Shown here: in pieces, positions 1 to 6,708 of the stretch
Layout of the letters: every line of letters starts with the position of its first letter
Position numbering within the stretch: position 1 is the first letter of the stretch
DNA from: Candidatus Hodarchaeota archaeon
GTDB taxonomy: Archaea; Asgardarchaeota; Heimdallarchaeia; Hodarchaeales; Hodarchaeaceae
Assembly: GCA_016840305.1 (NCBI GenBank)
Contig: JAEOSP010000612.1
Coordinates: forward strand, 1 to 6,783
Length of the DNA stretch: 6,783 nt
Reading direction: 5' to 3'
Position numbers and translations under genes: made by a program
The notes under the pieces: model-generated
Told to the model about the DNA's origin: nothing
What the model saw: the letters and a program-made list of their open reading frames with translations, nothing else
Database searches by the model: none

Positions 1-2086
1 CATCAGTGATTCGATTATCTAGCTTGTAGATCTCTTCTGTGAAAGAAGTATTTAATAAAACTGGTTCTGGTTTACTCAAGGAAACAATCAAATCTATACC
101 CCGTGAGTCCTCTTGGGATTGACCAATAGAACTATCCATATTCGTAGCGACTAAAGAAGCAACTGTAACGTTCAATGTTAATACCACCGCAAATATTGCA
201 AAAGTTAGTGTGCTACGAGTTTTATGGGAGGAAATAAGTGCTGGAGCGACTTGTGCGACTCCTTTGACCCCACTAATCTTGATCAAACTACCTCGAAGGA
301 ATTTCATAAGTGGGGCGAGATTCATTCCCACCAACATGACTGATCCTATTACAATCTCAATAATGCTAAAGATTAGTAAGTTAATTGCCATTCCTGAGAG
401 ATCCTCTATCCAACCTTCTCCCATTGCTACAACAAATAGAAATACTGGGATTCCCCATAGAGCAATTGCGGTGATGTTAAAAGCTTTAGAACGATCAATA
501 TATCTAGAAAGTACAATACCAAGTCCTGAAAAGAGTAAACCAGCTCCTAGTAAAATATTCTCCCACTCCACGATAGTATTCCATCCAGCTGTTTCCCAGA
601 TATAATCTAGCTCCTCATTAAAAACACCATTGGTAAGGAGAACAATAATTCCAAAGATAGATAATACAATGCCAACGATTACTAAATTTCGACCAGATTT
701 CTCTTCAAAAGAGATTTTTATTCCTCTCAGAGCTTCGACAATATTCACCCGAGAGGCACGTATAGCGGGTAGTAATCCAGTAATTATCCCAAGAACTACA
801 CCGACTAAGACTGAAAAGATAACTACATCACCATTGACAATTGGTGTCACGCTTCTTGATCCAGAACCAAATAATTGAATGAGATATAACGCAACAACCT
901 GACCAAATAGTAAGCCTCCAACTAATCCAAAAATACCCCCGAAAACTCCTTGTACAATTGTTTCAAAGAACATAGATAGGAAAACGCCGCGTCTTTTTTC
1001 ACCGACCGCACGAAGAACACCAGTTTGAAATTCTCGGTCCTCAACACTCATTAATTGAACATTTGTTATAAGAAGGATTCCAGTGATAATAATCAGCATG
1101 CCTAAAACATTCAGGAAATTTGACATCAAATTGAAGATGGTATCAATAATTCCGAAATAGAGTAATCTTGAAGAATCAGCTGAATAGACAGCAACTTCAT
1201 TTCCATTTACCATCTTTAGGGGAATTTTTTCCTCAAAAGCATCAAATTGTTCCTGCAAAAAATCTTGATCAATAGCATTGTTGAAATGATCCGTTTGGAA
1301 TGTAATAAGATAAGCTCCTATAATGTCAGTATTACGAGGGAGAGCCTGTAGACTTTGCCATTGTTGAAATGAGTCTAGAGAAAAAATCAATCCGCTGTAG
1401 GAAGCACCTATACCAGGATGATTTGAATCAAAAATACCTTTCACAGTAAGATTCACACGATCTACCTTGAATAAAGGGTCGAATATAGGTTGGGGGGGAT
1501 CCATTGTCATATTCATTACTGGAAGTCCTGTGGATTCATTAATACGCATAACTAAGGAAAGATTAGAAAATTCAGTACGTAGTATAATTGGAAACTCCAC
1601 AGTTTTGTTCAATCCCATATTATCTGCTATTCGACTTGATAGAAGAACACTTGAATTATCGACCAGATAATCACTAATGTCCATAATTTCCCCAGTTATC
1701 CAGTCATAGAAATTTCCAAATTCGGATGGAAAATCAAGAGGAATACCAGCCATTGATATTGAAGGTTCAAATTGCGACCCTACCATAGCAGGTCCACTAG
1801 CTGTTAGCTCTGGCATGATACCAATAGCATCAGGAGCTAGAGAACTAATGTTCTCCTCATCTGCGGCTGCTAAATAACTTCCCGTGCCGCTTGTGACACG
1901 AATATCTGTTTCTCCTTCCCTAATCAAGAGACTAGTTAGAAAAGCATTTTCTAATGTGGCTGTAGTTATTTGAATTCCTACCATCAATGTTACTCCTAAC
2001 GTGATGGCAAGAATTGCGCTCAGATTCTTTGTTTTTCTACGTGTAAGTGCTCGCTTAGCAATCTTTAAACTGGATAATAATCCCAT
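1..2086 (-). CDS. FtsX/MacB-type ABC transporter permease, C-terminus cut by window edge
   Basis: The frame is open from ATG at 2086 to the left edge (695 codons, no stop). The N-terminus is basic (KRALTRRKTK, residues 11-20) and is followed by a membrane segment at about 22-45. A large extracytoplasmic MacB-like domain covers about 46-310. An FtsX domain with membrane segments at about 322-343, 375-405 and 420-440 carries the family-typical text EDREFQTGVLRAVGEKRRG (349-367) and LPAIRASRVNIVEALR (439-454). Further membrane segments lie at about 468-485, 510-527, 538-554 and 567-590, and a second basic-plus-TM repeat begins at SHKTRSTLTF (620-629). Such permeases work with a LolD/MacB-like ATPase to move lipids or lipoproteins or to drive mechanotransmission; the substrate here is unknown. 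AAGGTG lies 5 nt before the ATG. The gene starts 21 bp after the RDD gene and is probably cotranscribed with it. No ATPase is visible, so it may be encoded further left. Confidence 0.93.
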   Translation of the reverse strand, partial: MGLLSSLKIAKRALTRRKTKNLSAILAITLGVTLMVGIQITTATLENAFLTSLLIREGETDIRVTSGTGSYLAAADEENISSLAPDAIGIMPELTASGPAMVGSQFEPSISMAGIPLDFPSEFGNFYDWITGEIMDISDYLVDNSSVLLSSRIADNMGLNKTVEFPIILRTEFSNLSLVMRINESTGLPVMNMTMDPPQPIFDPLFKVDRVNLTVKGIFDSNHPGIGASYSGLIFSLDSFQQWQSLQALPRNTDIIGAYLITFQTDHFNNAIDQDFLQEQFDAFEEKIPLKMVNGNEVAVYSADSSRLLYFGIIDTIFNLMSNFLNVLGMLIIITGILLITNVQLMSVEDREFQTGVLRAVGEKRRGVFLSMFFETIVQGVFGGIFGLVGGLLFGQVVALYLIQLFGSGSRSVTPIVNGDVVIFSVLVGVVLGIITGLLPAIRASRVNIVEALRGIKISFEEKSGRNLVIVGIVLSIFGIIVLLTNGVFNEELDYIWETAGWNTIVEWENILLGAGLLFSGLGIVLSRYIDRSKAFNITAIALWGIPVFLFVVAMGEGWIEDLSGMAINLLIFSIIEIVIGSVMLVGMNLAPLMKFLRGSLIKISGVKGVAQVAPALISSHKTRSTLTFAIFAVVLTLNVTVASLVATNMDSSIGQSQEDSRGIDLIVSLSKPEPVLLNTSFTEEIYKLDNRITD

Positions 2087-2107
2087 GTAAACACCTTGAA
2101 TATATGA

Positions 2108-2779
2108 TTATAATTTTTGAATAACATTTGTCCCTGCCACGAAGTCTAAAACTCTCTGCTTCCTTCCTTGAGTTTTTTCTGATAAAATACCAAGCAGAGT
2201 GTCGAATGGTAAGAAGGTAGCCAGAACTGGTACCTTTGTAAAATTTCTAATTAATGATTGAGTCCATGTAATTCGTATTCCAGACTCATCAACAACGGTT
2301 AAACCAAGCAACCGTTTACCTATTGTTGTTGAATAACTTTTTTCCATTATTACAAAATAGCTGAGCAGAAATGCAACAACTGGGATAACAATGAAGAGAA
2401 AACCAAATGAAAAATCTTTATGCCAGAAATACCAATAAGTCATCTCAGCATCAGATGTTAAAATACGAATAATAGCAAATATCCCGACAACACCCATTGT
2501 AATAAGGATATCAATTGCAAATGCTAGAAATCTAGTTGGCCAACTGGCATTTTTATAACCCCAATCCCGAGCAAAACTAATATTCTTAGCAACCTCTTTT
2601 GGAGAGCCAAATACAACCGATGGTGGACGTTTTTCAGCTCTCATTGCATCCAAAACATCTTTTCGTAACTCTTCTAAAACAGGAGTTTTTTGGTTATTTG
2701 GATATGGAAGAAGATCATTTATTTCCTTAATATAACCATCAATTGGATCTTTTATGATATGATTTGTCACCTTAATCAA
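2108..2779 (-). CDS. HAAS-like/RDD-domain membrane protein
   Basis: This 223-residue protein joins two parts. Residues about 12-70 resemble the cytoplasmic HAAS (DUF1700-like) domain: an amphipathic YIKEINDLLP stretch, a helix with EELRKDVLDAM, then FGSPKEVAKNI (57-67). Residues about 78-223 form an RDD domain with Arg83 and Asp90 in the first membrane helix (TRFLAFAID), a second hydrophobic segment at 124-146, the TTIGKRLLGLTVVDESG motif (151-167), Arg178, and the terminal RKQRVLDFVAGTNVI with Asp212. RDD proteins are small integral membrane proteins, some linked to transport or ion tolerance. HAAS-containing membrane proteins are commonly encoded next to PadR regulators, as here, which suggests the pair form a sensing unit. 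The longest reading starts at TTG 2779 and overlaps padR by 8 bp. GTG at 2770 is an equally possible start. An AAGGAG lies upstream, 3 nt from TTG and 12 nt from GTG, so it does not settle the choice. Confidence 0.88.
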   Translation of the reverse strand: MIKVTNHIIKDPIDGYIKEINDLLPYPNNQKTPVLEELRKDVLDAMRAEKRPPSVVFGSPKEVAKNISFARDWGYKNASWPTRFLAFAIDILITMGVVGIFAIIRILTSDAEMTYWYFWHKDFSFGFLFIVIPVVAFLLSYFVIMEKSYSTTIGKRLLGLTVVDESGIRITWTQSLIRNFTKVPVLATFLPFDTLLGILSEKTQGRKQRVLDFVAGTNVIQKL

Positions 2780-3134
2780 CTTCTCCTTGTTTAAGAGTTT
2801 TTGTGATTATTTCAAGCAAATTCTCATTGAATTCTTGAATGGTAAGTCCAAGATCGATCAAGAAGTGTTTTCCTTTTTCTGACAGCTGGTAAACCTTTCG
2901 ATCGCTTTCATCCTTTTGAAACACAATTAATTGTTCCTCCTCTAGTTTAGAAAGGAGGGGATAAATATTTGAACCAACAATTGATATTTGACCTTTTGTC
3001 AATTCTTTTAATTTCTCAGTAAGTGGGAAAGGATAGCTCTTTTCCACTTCAGCAAGAGTAAATAATATCAACGGTTTAGAATAACCTTTTTTGTATTCCC
3101 GTTGCCATTTTTGAAGAAGTGAATCATCGGTCAT
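2772..3134 (-). CDS. PadR-family transcriptional regulator
   Basis: This is a 120-residue winged-helix DNA-binding protein of usual PadR size, counted from the ATG at 3134. The sequence KPLILFTLAEVEKSYPFPLTEKL is helix 1-2. NIYPLLSKLEEEQLI is the recognition helix region typical of PadR/PF03551. KDESDRKVYQLSEKGK forms the wing. A C-terminal helix (about residues 93-118) would give dimerisation. PadR proteins usually repress their own operon and release DNA on binding a small molecule or through partner proteins. A longer frame begins at TTG 3167, but its 11 extra residues (NSSFLKESNE type) add nothing to the fold, and the TTG has no ribosome site, so I chose the ATG. The gene leads the unit padR, HAAS-RDD, ftsX, and a candidate operator lies 45-72 bp upstream. 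Confidence 0.92.
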   Translation of the reverse strand: MTDDSLLQKWQREYKKGYSKPLILFTLAEVEKSYPFPLTEKLKELTKGQISIVGSNIYPLLSKLEEEQLIVFQKDESDRKVYQLSEKGKHFLIDLGLTIQEFNENLLEIITKTLKQGEVD

Positions 3135-3178
3135 TTCATTCGACTCTTTGAGAAAGCTTGAGTTCAATCAGTTACTCT

Positions 3179-3206
3179 ATTGAGTCTATATATCTATTGA
3201 CTTAAT
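3179..3206. promoter_or_regulatory. Candidate PadR operator: inverted repeat around a TATA-like box
   Basis: The half-sites ATTGAGTC (3179-3186) and GACTTAAT (3199-3206) are inverted repeats matching at 7 of 8 positions, separated by 12 bp. The spacer reads TATATATCTATT on the plus strand. On the minus strand it holds a TATA-like GATATATA. A dyad of this size suits a dimeric winged-helix repressor, and placing it across the TATA box of padR would block TBP binding. Autoregulation by the adjacent PadR protein is inferred from position and symmetry. The half-site is not the ATGT/ACAT type described for some bacterial PadR proteins. Confidence 0.5.
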
Positions 3207-3215
3207 ATATATTTT
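3187..3215 (-). promoter_or_regulatory. Promoter region of the padR operon (two TATA-like boxes)
   Basis: On the minus strand the region contains AAAATATATATTAAG (3215-3201) and AGATATATAGA (3194-3184). The second is centred about 56 bp before the padR ATG, which would put a transcription start near 3165 and give a leader of about 30 nt. The first would start transcription further upstream. The upstream box directly abuts the left end of repeat copy A, so the element sits immediately behind the promoter. Confidence 0.4.
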
Positions 3216-3216
3216 G

Positions 3217-3307
3217 AATGAGGCATTCGTAAAAAGAGGCTAGATCTGGTAAATTTCGAAAATATACTTTTTTACAAAAAAAAAGGTTTGATAACGGCCT
3301 AAAAACC
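3217..3307 (+). repeat. Copy A of an unrecognised ~91-bp repeated element
   Basis: This segment aligns without gaps to 6693-6783 in the same orientation, with about 63 of 91 identical positions by hand count. The left 17 bp (AATGAGGCATTCGTAAA) are identical and contain the hairpin GAATG-AGG-CATTC (5 bp in this copy, counting the G at 3216). The next 17 bp (3234-3250) show no similarity to the other copy. The right 57 bp match at about 42 positions, including TCGAAAA, ATACTTTTT and the terminal AAAACC. There is no similarity to the left of 3217. The right limit is unknown because copy B runs into the window edge. Copy A fills most of the gap between yhhN and padR. The element encodes no protein here. 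Confidence 0.75.
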
Positions 3308-3309
3308 TT
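3276..3309 (-). terminator. Hairpin plus T-run downstream of yhhN, inside repeat copy A
   Basis: On the minus strand AAGGTTT (3309-3303) pairs perfectly with AAACCTT (3289-3283) across a 13-nt loop. The transcript then continues into T residues through 3276 (nine in all, two of them in the stem). It begins 25 bp after the yhhN stop codon. A T-run alone can terminate archaeal transcription and the hairpin would serve in bacteria, so the site should end the yhhN transcript in either case and insulate padR. Confidence 0.5.
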
Positions 3310-3333
3310 CAAATTTTAAACATCTACTCTTAC

Positions 3334-4041
3334 CTAACCAAACTGAAGTATAGAACTCAGAGACAGAAGGAATATAGCCGCATGATACGTTGACATTACT
3401 TTTAAAACACCATTCTTGATTGGATGATGGAATTCCCGAATAGCTATAATAGAATCTGATATAACAAAGAGTGATCCACCAAGAGCCACTAATGCAACCG
3501 CCAGCATACCAGAGCTAATCCAAAGTAAAGTCGTGGAAATTAACATACCACTCAGAAATGCACAATAGATTATGACGGGAATTCGGAATTCTCCTAACCC
3601 TTTCTCTGATGATTCCAAATATCGCAACATGAAAATAACATAAATGATCATTACAAATGTAACAATGGCTGTGATTAAGATAGATTCTCCGTTTACTCCT
3701 ATGGTTAGAGACTGGCCGAGAAATGCTACTATAAAGAGGACTTGACCTACTAAAAATAGTGGTAGACCGGGAATTAATCCTTTTTCCATACCTATGTCCC
3801 CAAACATGCAGAATAATAAAGCTAATCCTAAAACTGCGTACAAAAAAATCGATTTATTACTATTTAAAAGAACAAATATAACTGAGAGGCCTGCAGGTAC
3901 TGCTTTGATGACTGTACTAAAAGGAAACAATTTTCTGAGTATGTTATTTTCTAAGTGGAGTTCTCCTTCTTTTATAGACTTAATGATTAGATTTAATATA
4001 GCAAATACGCTAAAAATGATCAAGTAAGGAATTTCATACAA
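3334..4041 (-). CDS. YhhN/TMEM86-family (lysoplasmalogenase-like) membrane protein
   Basis: The 235-residue protein is almost entirely hydrophobic, with about eight membrane segments, and has the usual YhhN (PF07947) length. Family landmarks appear in order: CMFGDIGM with Asp82 (78-85), FLVGQVLFIVAF (96-107), IPVIIYC (154-160), ALGGSLFVISDSIIAI with Asp196 (186-201), and STYHAAIFLLSLS (217-229). Animal members (TMEM86) hydrolyse the vinyl-ether bond of lysoplasmalogens. The reaction of prokaryotic members is largely untested, and in an archaeon with ether lipids the substrate is an open question. The frame starts with TTG at 4041, directly preceded by an in-frame stop; GGTGAT at 4053-4048 supports this start, and the only nearby alternative is TTG 4023. 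The gene is 112 bp downstream of tex, so it may be transcribed separately or by read-through. Confidence 0.88.
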   Translation of the reverse strand: MYEIPYLIIFSVFAILNLIIKSIKEGELHLENNILRKLFPFSTVIKAVPAGLSVIFVLLNSNKSIFLYAVLGLALLFCMFGDIGMEKGLIPGLPLFLVGQVLFIVAFLGQSLTIGVNGESILITAIVTFVMIIYVIFMLRYLESSEKGLGEFRIPVIIYCAFLSGMLISTTLLWISSGMLAVALVALGGSLFVISDSIIAIREFHHPIKNGVLKVMSTYHAAIFLLSLSSILQFG

Positions 4042-4047
4042 TTATCT

Positions 4048-4053
4048 ATCACC
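4048..4053 (-). promoter_or_regulatory. Ribosome binding site GGTGAT deciding the TTG start of yhhN
   Basis: GGTGAT is exactly complementary to the AUCACC core near the 3' end of 16S rRNA and lies 6 nt before TTG 4041. Because a stop codon immediately precedes this TTG, it is the earliest possible start of the gene, and the site argues that it is the real one. Confidence 0.6.
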
Positions 4054-4114
4054 AAAACAACCCTAGAACATTCTTTTTTGTCACTTTCTACCAAAATTTG
4101 CTAAAAGAATAAGA

Positions 4115-4130
4115 CAAAGTTAAATAATTG
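4115..4130 (-). promoter_or_regulatory. Weak TATA-like candidate for yhhN in the tex-yhhN gap
   Basis: The 112-bp gap between the tex stop and the yhhN start holds CAATTATTTAACTTTG on the minus strand, a possible TATA box about 80 bp before the TTG. The gap has no clear hairpin terminator. AT-rich DNA gives such matches easily, and read-through from tex is also possible. Confidence 0.2.
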
Positions 4131-4153
4131 AAGCCTCTATTTCGACCGTACAC

Positions 4154-6523
4154 TTACAATGAAATCTTTCCATTTTTGAATAAAGAATCTAGTTGTTTAT
4201 CCTCGAGTGTTTGAGGTTTCTTCTGTCTAGGAGGTTTTTCAGAAGGTCTATCTCTAGTTTGAGGCCGATTTTGCCTCGTTTGATCTCTTTTTTCTGTTTC
4301 TTTCCTCAAGGAAAGTGAAATTCTCTGTTTAACTGCATCTATTTCCTTGATACGAGGTTTGACAATATCTCCTACCTTTAATCCTGCCTCTCGGGGATGT
4401 TTAATGAACTTCTCTGTCATTTCGCTTATATGAATAAGTCCATTAGTTTTTACTCCAATGTCTACAAAGCAGCCAAAATCTGTAACATTAGTAATGGTTC
4501 CTTCAACGTAACCACCTATTTCTAAGTCATCGATAGTTAATACAGATGATTTAAGAAGAGGTTTGGCGAAGTTTTCACGAGGATCTCTATATGGATTTTG
4601 TAGAATTGAAATTATATCTTCAATCGTCTGCAGCAAATTTGCTTTTTTTAATTGCTTAGCTGCATATGTGGGATTTAGGAGTTTTAATTGTTTCTGTAAA
4701 AGTAATCGGTCTTCTTTCGAATTCAAATTTTCTTTAGTGAATTTTGTGAAATTGATAATCTGTTCTGCTAGTTCATAGGATTCGGGATGAATGGGTGAAT
4801 TATCAAAAGGGTCAGGAGCGTCATGAATACGTAAAAATCCAACACTCTGTTCATAAGTTTTAGGTCCAATTCCAGGAACACTTTGTAAGTCAGCACGATA
4901 AACAAATGCTCCATTATCAGTTCGATAACTTATAATATTTTTGGCTACAGATCTTGTTATCCCTGATACAAATCGTAAAAGAGCTTCTGATGCTCTATTG
5001 AGATCAACACCTACGAGGTTTACCGTATCGATAACAACATCCTTTAACGCTTTTGAAAGCCCTGATAAGTCATGTTGGTATTGTCCTACTCCAATTGAGC
5101 GTGGATCAATTTTAACTAATTCAGCTAAAGGGTCCAATAACCTTCGTGCAATACTAACAGCCCCTCTGATACTTACATCCATATTCGGAAATTCTTCCCG
5201 TGCAATCTCACTTGCACTGTATACGGATGCCCCTGCTTCGTTTACAATTACATACCGTAAATCCGTGCCTTTTGCAACGTATTTGCTTACAAATTCTTCT
5301 GTTTCCCTAGAGGCAGTTCCATTTCCTATTGCAATGATGGTAATGTCAAATTTTCTAATTAATTCCTTTAATGTTGAAGCTGATTTCTCGTACTGCTCAT
5401 GTGGTTTTGTAGGATAAATTGTACCAGTTTGTAAGACATTTCCCATTTCATCAATTGCTGCAAATTTACATCCAGTTCTGAATGCTGGATCTAATCCGAT
5501 TATTCGTGCAGGTAAGGGGGCTCCTAGTAATAAATGCTTTAGATTTTCGCTAAAAACTTGAATCGAATGTTTTTCAGCTTTTTCAAGTTGCGTTCGTTTG
5601 ATTTCTCGCTGAAGGCTGGGACCGAGTAATCGTTTCCAACAATCACTAACAGCTTGAATGATCTGCTCTGTAACTTCCTTATTTGTTTCAAGAGGGTAAA
5701 TACACTCCTTTAAAGCTTTATTAACAGATTCATCAGGAAATATCACTTTAAATGTAAGAATACCTTCAATATCTCCACGTCGCATTGCTAATAATCGGTG
5801 AGGTGCAATAGTTAACGCGTTCTCCTCAAATTCAAAATATTGTTCAAATTTCTTCCCCTGGATGACTTTTTTCGAGTTTTCATCCTCATCTTCATCCATT
5901 TCATAAAGCATTGATTTTTTTGTTGTAAATGACACCTTAGAATAGAATTTTTTTCGAATTAGCTCTCTAACTTCAAGTGAATTGGATGTATCCTCCGCAA
6001 GGATATGACGTGCTCCTTCAAGTGCCTCTTCTGATGTATTTACTCCTAATTCTTCATTAACATATTTCAAGGCAAAATTATTGACTGTTTGTTTTTTAGG
6101 CCAATCTTTATCCAAAAGTGAATGTGCTAAAGGTTCTAATCCTTTTTCACGAGCAATTAATCCTTTTGTTTTCTTTTTTTGTTTGTAAGGACGATAAATT
6201 TCTCTCAATTCAGCTAAAGTAGTTGCTTTTGTTATGCTTTCCTCTAGTTCTTTCGTTATTTTTCCTTGTTCATTCAGTGATTCAAGAATTCTATTTTTTT
6301 CTTTTATTAATTGAGTATCCTCTTCATATTGCTCTTCTATCTTCCTAATTTGTGCCTCATCAAGTGAATTTGTTCTCTCTTTTCTATAACGTGCAATAAA
6401 AGGAATTGTATTTCCCTCATTCAACAGTTCCAAAGTAGTTGACACTTGTTTCAGTGATAATTGCAATGAATTGGCAATCATTCCCATGATTTCTTCATTA
6501 GAAATGTCTATTAATGTTACCAT
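4154..6523 (-). CDS. tex: Tex/Spt6-like RNA-binding transcription accessory protein
   Basis: This complete 789-residue protein is close to the family's usual length. The Tex N-terminal helical region runs from about 8 to 200 and includes NTIPFIARYRKER (38-50) and EIYRPYKQKKKTK (108-120). A central part follows with APHRLLAMRRGDIEGIL (240-256). The YqgF/RNase H-like domain begins at RIIGLDPAFRTGCKFAAID (340-358) and continues through IGNGTASRETEEF (399-411) and VNEAGASVYSASEIAREEF (427-445). The signature AELVKIDPRSIGVGQYQHD (467-485) precedes a helix-hairpin-helix region (about 502-566, with VPGIGPKTYEQ at 549-559). A C-terminal S1 domain covers about 668-741 and is followed by a basic, Arg/Lys/Pro-rich tail (742-772). 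Tex proteins bind nucleic acids and act with RNA polymerase; they are relatives of eukaryotic Spt6. An acidic patch DEDEDENSKK (210-219) stands out. ATG 6523 is chosen because the family N-terminus follows at once. No strong ribosome site precedes it. Confidence 0.96.
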   Translation of the reverse strand: MVTLIDISNEEIMGMIANSLQLSLKQVSTTLELLNEGNTIPFIARYRKERTNSLDEAQIRKIEEQYEEDTQLIKEKNRILESLNEQGKITKELEESITKATTLAELREIYRPYKQKKKTKGLIAREKGLEPLAHSLLDKDWPKKQTVNNFALKYVNEELGVNTSEEALEGARHILAEDTSNSLEVRELIRKKFYSKVSFTTKKSMLYEMDEDEDENSKKVIQGKKFEQYFEFEENALTIAPHRLLAMRRGDIEGILTFKVIFPDESVNKALKECIYPLETNKEVTEQIIQAVSDCWKRLLGPSLQREIKRTQLEKAEKHSIQVFSENLKHLLLGAPLPARIIGLDPAFRTGCKFAAIDEMGNVLQTGTIYPTKPHEQYEKSASTLKELIRKFDITIIAIGNGTASRETEEFVSKYVAKGTDLRYVIVNEAGASVYSASEIAREEFPNMDVSIRGAVSIARRLLDPLAELVKIDPRSIGVGQYQHDLSGLSKALKDVVIDTVNLVGVDLNRASEALLRFVSGITRSVAKNIISYRTDNGAFVYRADLQSVPGIGPKTYEQSVGFLRIHDAPDPFDNSPIHPESYELAEQIINFTKFTKENLNSKEDRLLLQKQLKLLNPTYAAKQLKKANLLQTIEDIISILQNPYRDPRENFAKPLLKSSVLTIDDLEIGGYVEGTITNVTDFGCFVDIGVKTNGLIHISEMTEKFIKHPREAGLKVGDIVKPRIKEIDAVKQRISLSLRKETEKRDQTRQNRPQTRDRPSEKPPRQKKPQTLEDKQLDSLFKNGKISL

Positions 6524-6556
6524 AGTGAGAGATTCCAGTACAGACTGAATGCGAAC

Positions 6557-6590
6557 ATAATATTTGTATTCGATTGGGGTTTTAATTTAT
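6557..6590 (-). promoter_or_regulatory. Candidate promoter region of tex
   Basis: Upstream of the tex ATG the minus strand has AATACAAATATTATG (6570-6556), centred about 41 bp before the start, and further out ATAAATTAAAA (6590-6580). Use of the nearer box would give a short leader of roughly 15 nt, in keeping with the lack of a Shine-Dalgarno sequence. Both are judged only from AT-rich pattern and spacing. Confidence 0.25.
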
Positions 6591-6628
6591 TTTTTTTTGT
6601 TTCTGCTAAATAACCGAGAAATATTTTT
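6581..6628 (+). promoter_or_regulatory. Candidate plus-strand promoter of the broken nucleotidyltransferase gene
   Basis: Two TATA-like sequences face right: TTTAATTTAT (6581-6590), and CCGAGAAATATTTTT (6614-6628), whose left part also resembles a BRE. The second lies about 33 bp before the ATG at 6655 and would place the start of transcription close to the ribosome site; the first leaves a leader of about 40 nt. With tex on the other strand this makes 6524-6654 a divergent promoter region. Confidence 0.3.
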
Positions 6629-6654
6629 CAATGAGAGAACAATAAGAGGGAGTT

Positions 6655-6708
6655 ATGATTGCTGGAGTAATTTTAGCGACAGGAGAATCAAAAATGAGGC
6701 ATTCGTAA
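6655..6708 (+). pseudogene. N-terminal remnant of a MobA/MocA-like nucleotidyltransferase, interrupted by repeat copy B
   Basis: ATG at 6655 is preceded by GAGGGAG (6646-6652), a convincing ribosome site. The reading frame gives MIAGVILATGESK and then MRHS and a stop at 6706-6708. The first 13 residues match the N-terminal nucleotide-binding signature of MobA/MocA/IspD-like transferases, normally of the form (I)xGVILAAGxSxRMG, where the Gly-rich loop holds the NTP phosphates. The expected RMG and the rest of a protein of about 200 residues are missing, because the sequence changes at about 6693 into the repeat element, which has stops in all plus frames. The remainder may resume to the right of the window. 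The match is short, so the family call rests on one motif, but the start codon, ribosome site and break at the element boundary agree. Confidence 0.5.

Noticed and set aside
210..878. Plus-strand open frames at 210-605 and 630-878
   Set aside because: They lie wholly opposite the FtsX permease gene, show no recognisable domain, and the minus-strand reading has clear family motifs.
1492..1498. Run of seven G residues as a possible frameshift site in the permease gene
   Set aside because: The minus-strand frame reads through it as Asp-Pro-Pro-Gln and stays coding on both sides, so no shift is needed.
3135..3167. TTG start of padR at 3167
   Set aside because: No ribosome site precedes it, the 11 extra residues lie outside the PadR fold, and an ATG follows at 3134.
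3217..3307. CRISPR repeat or box C/D guide RNA as an explanation of the element
   Set aside because: There are only two copies 3.5 kb apart with no array, and no RUGAUGA/CUGA box pattern is present on either strand.
4042..4153. A third copy of the element in the tex-yhhN gap
   Set aside because: GCCTCTATTTCG near 4133 resembles the reverse-strand tip only loosely and no other block of the element follows.
4941..5417. Plus-strand open frame of 158 codons
   Set aside because: It is antisense to the most conserved part of tex; its composition mirrors that gene.
6680..6692. IS200/IS605-type insertion with a shared target tetranucleotide
   Set aside because: A left-end hairpin would fit, but the bases just left of the copies (ATTTTG at A, ATCAAA at B) share no target, and no Y1 transposase or TnpB is visible.
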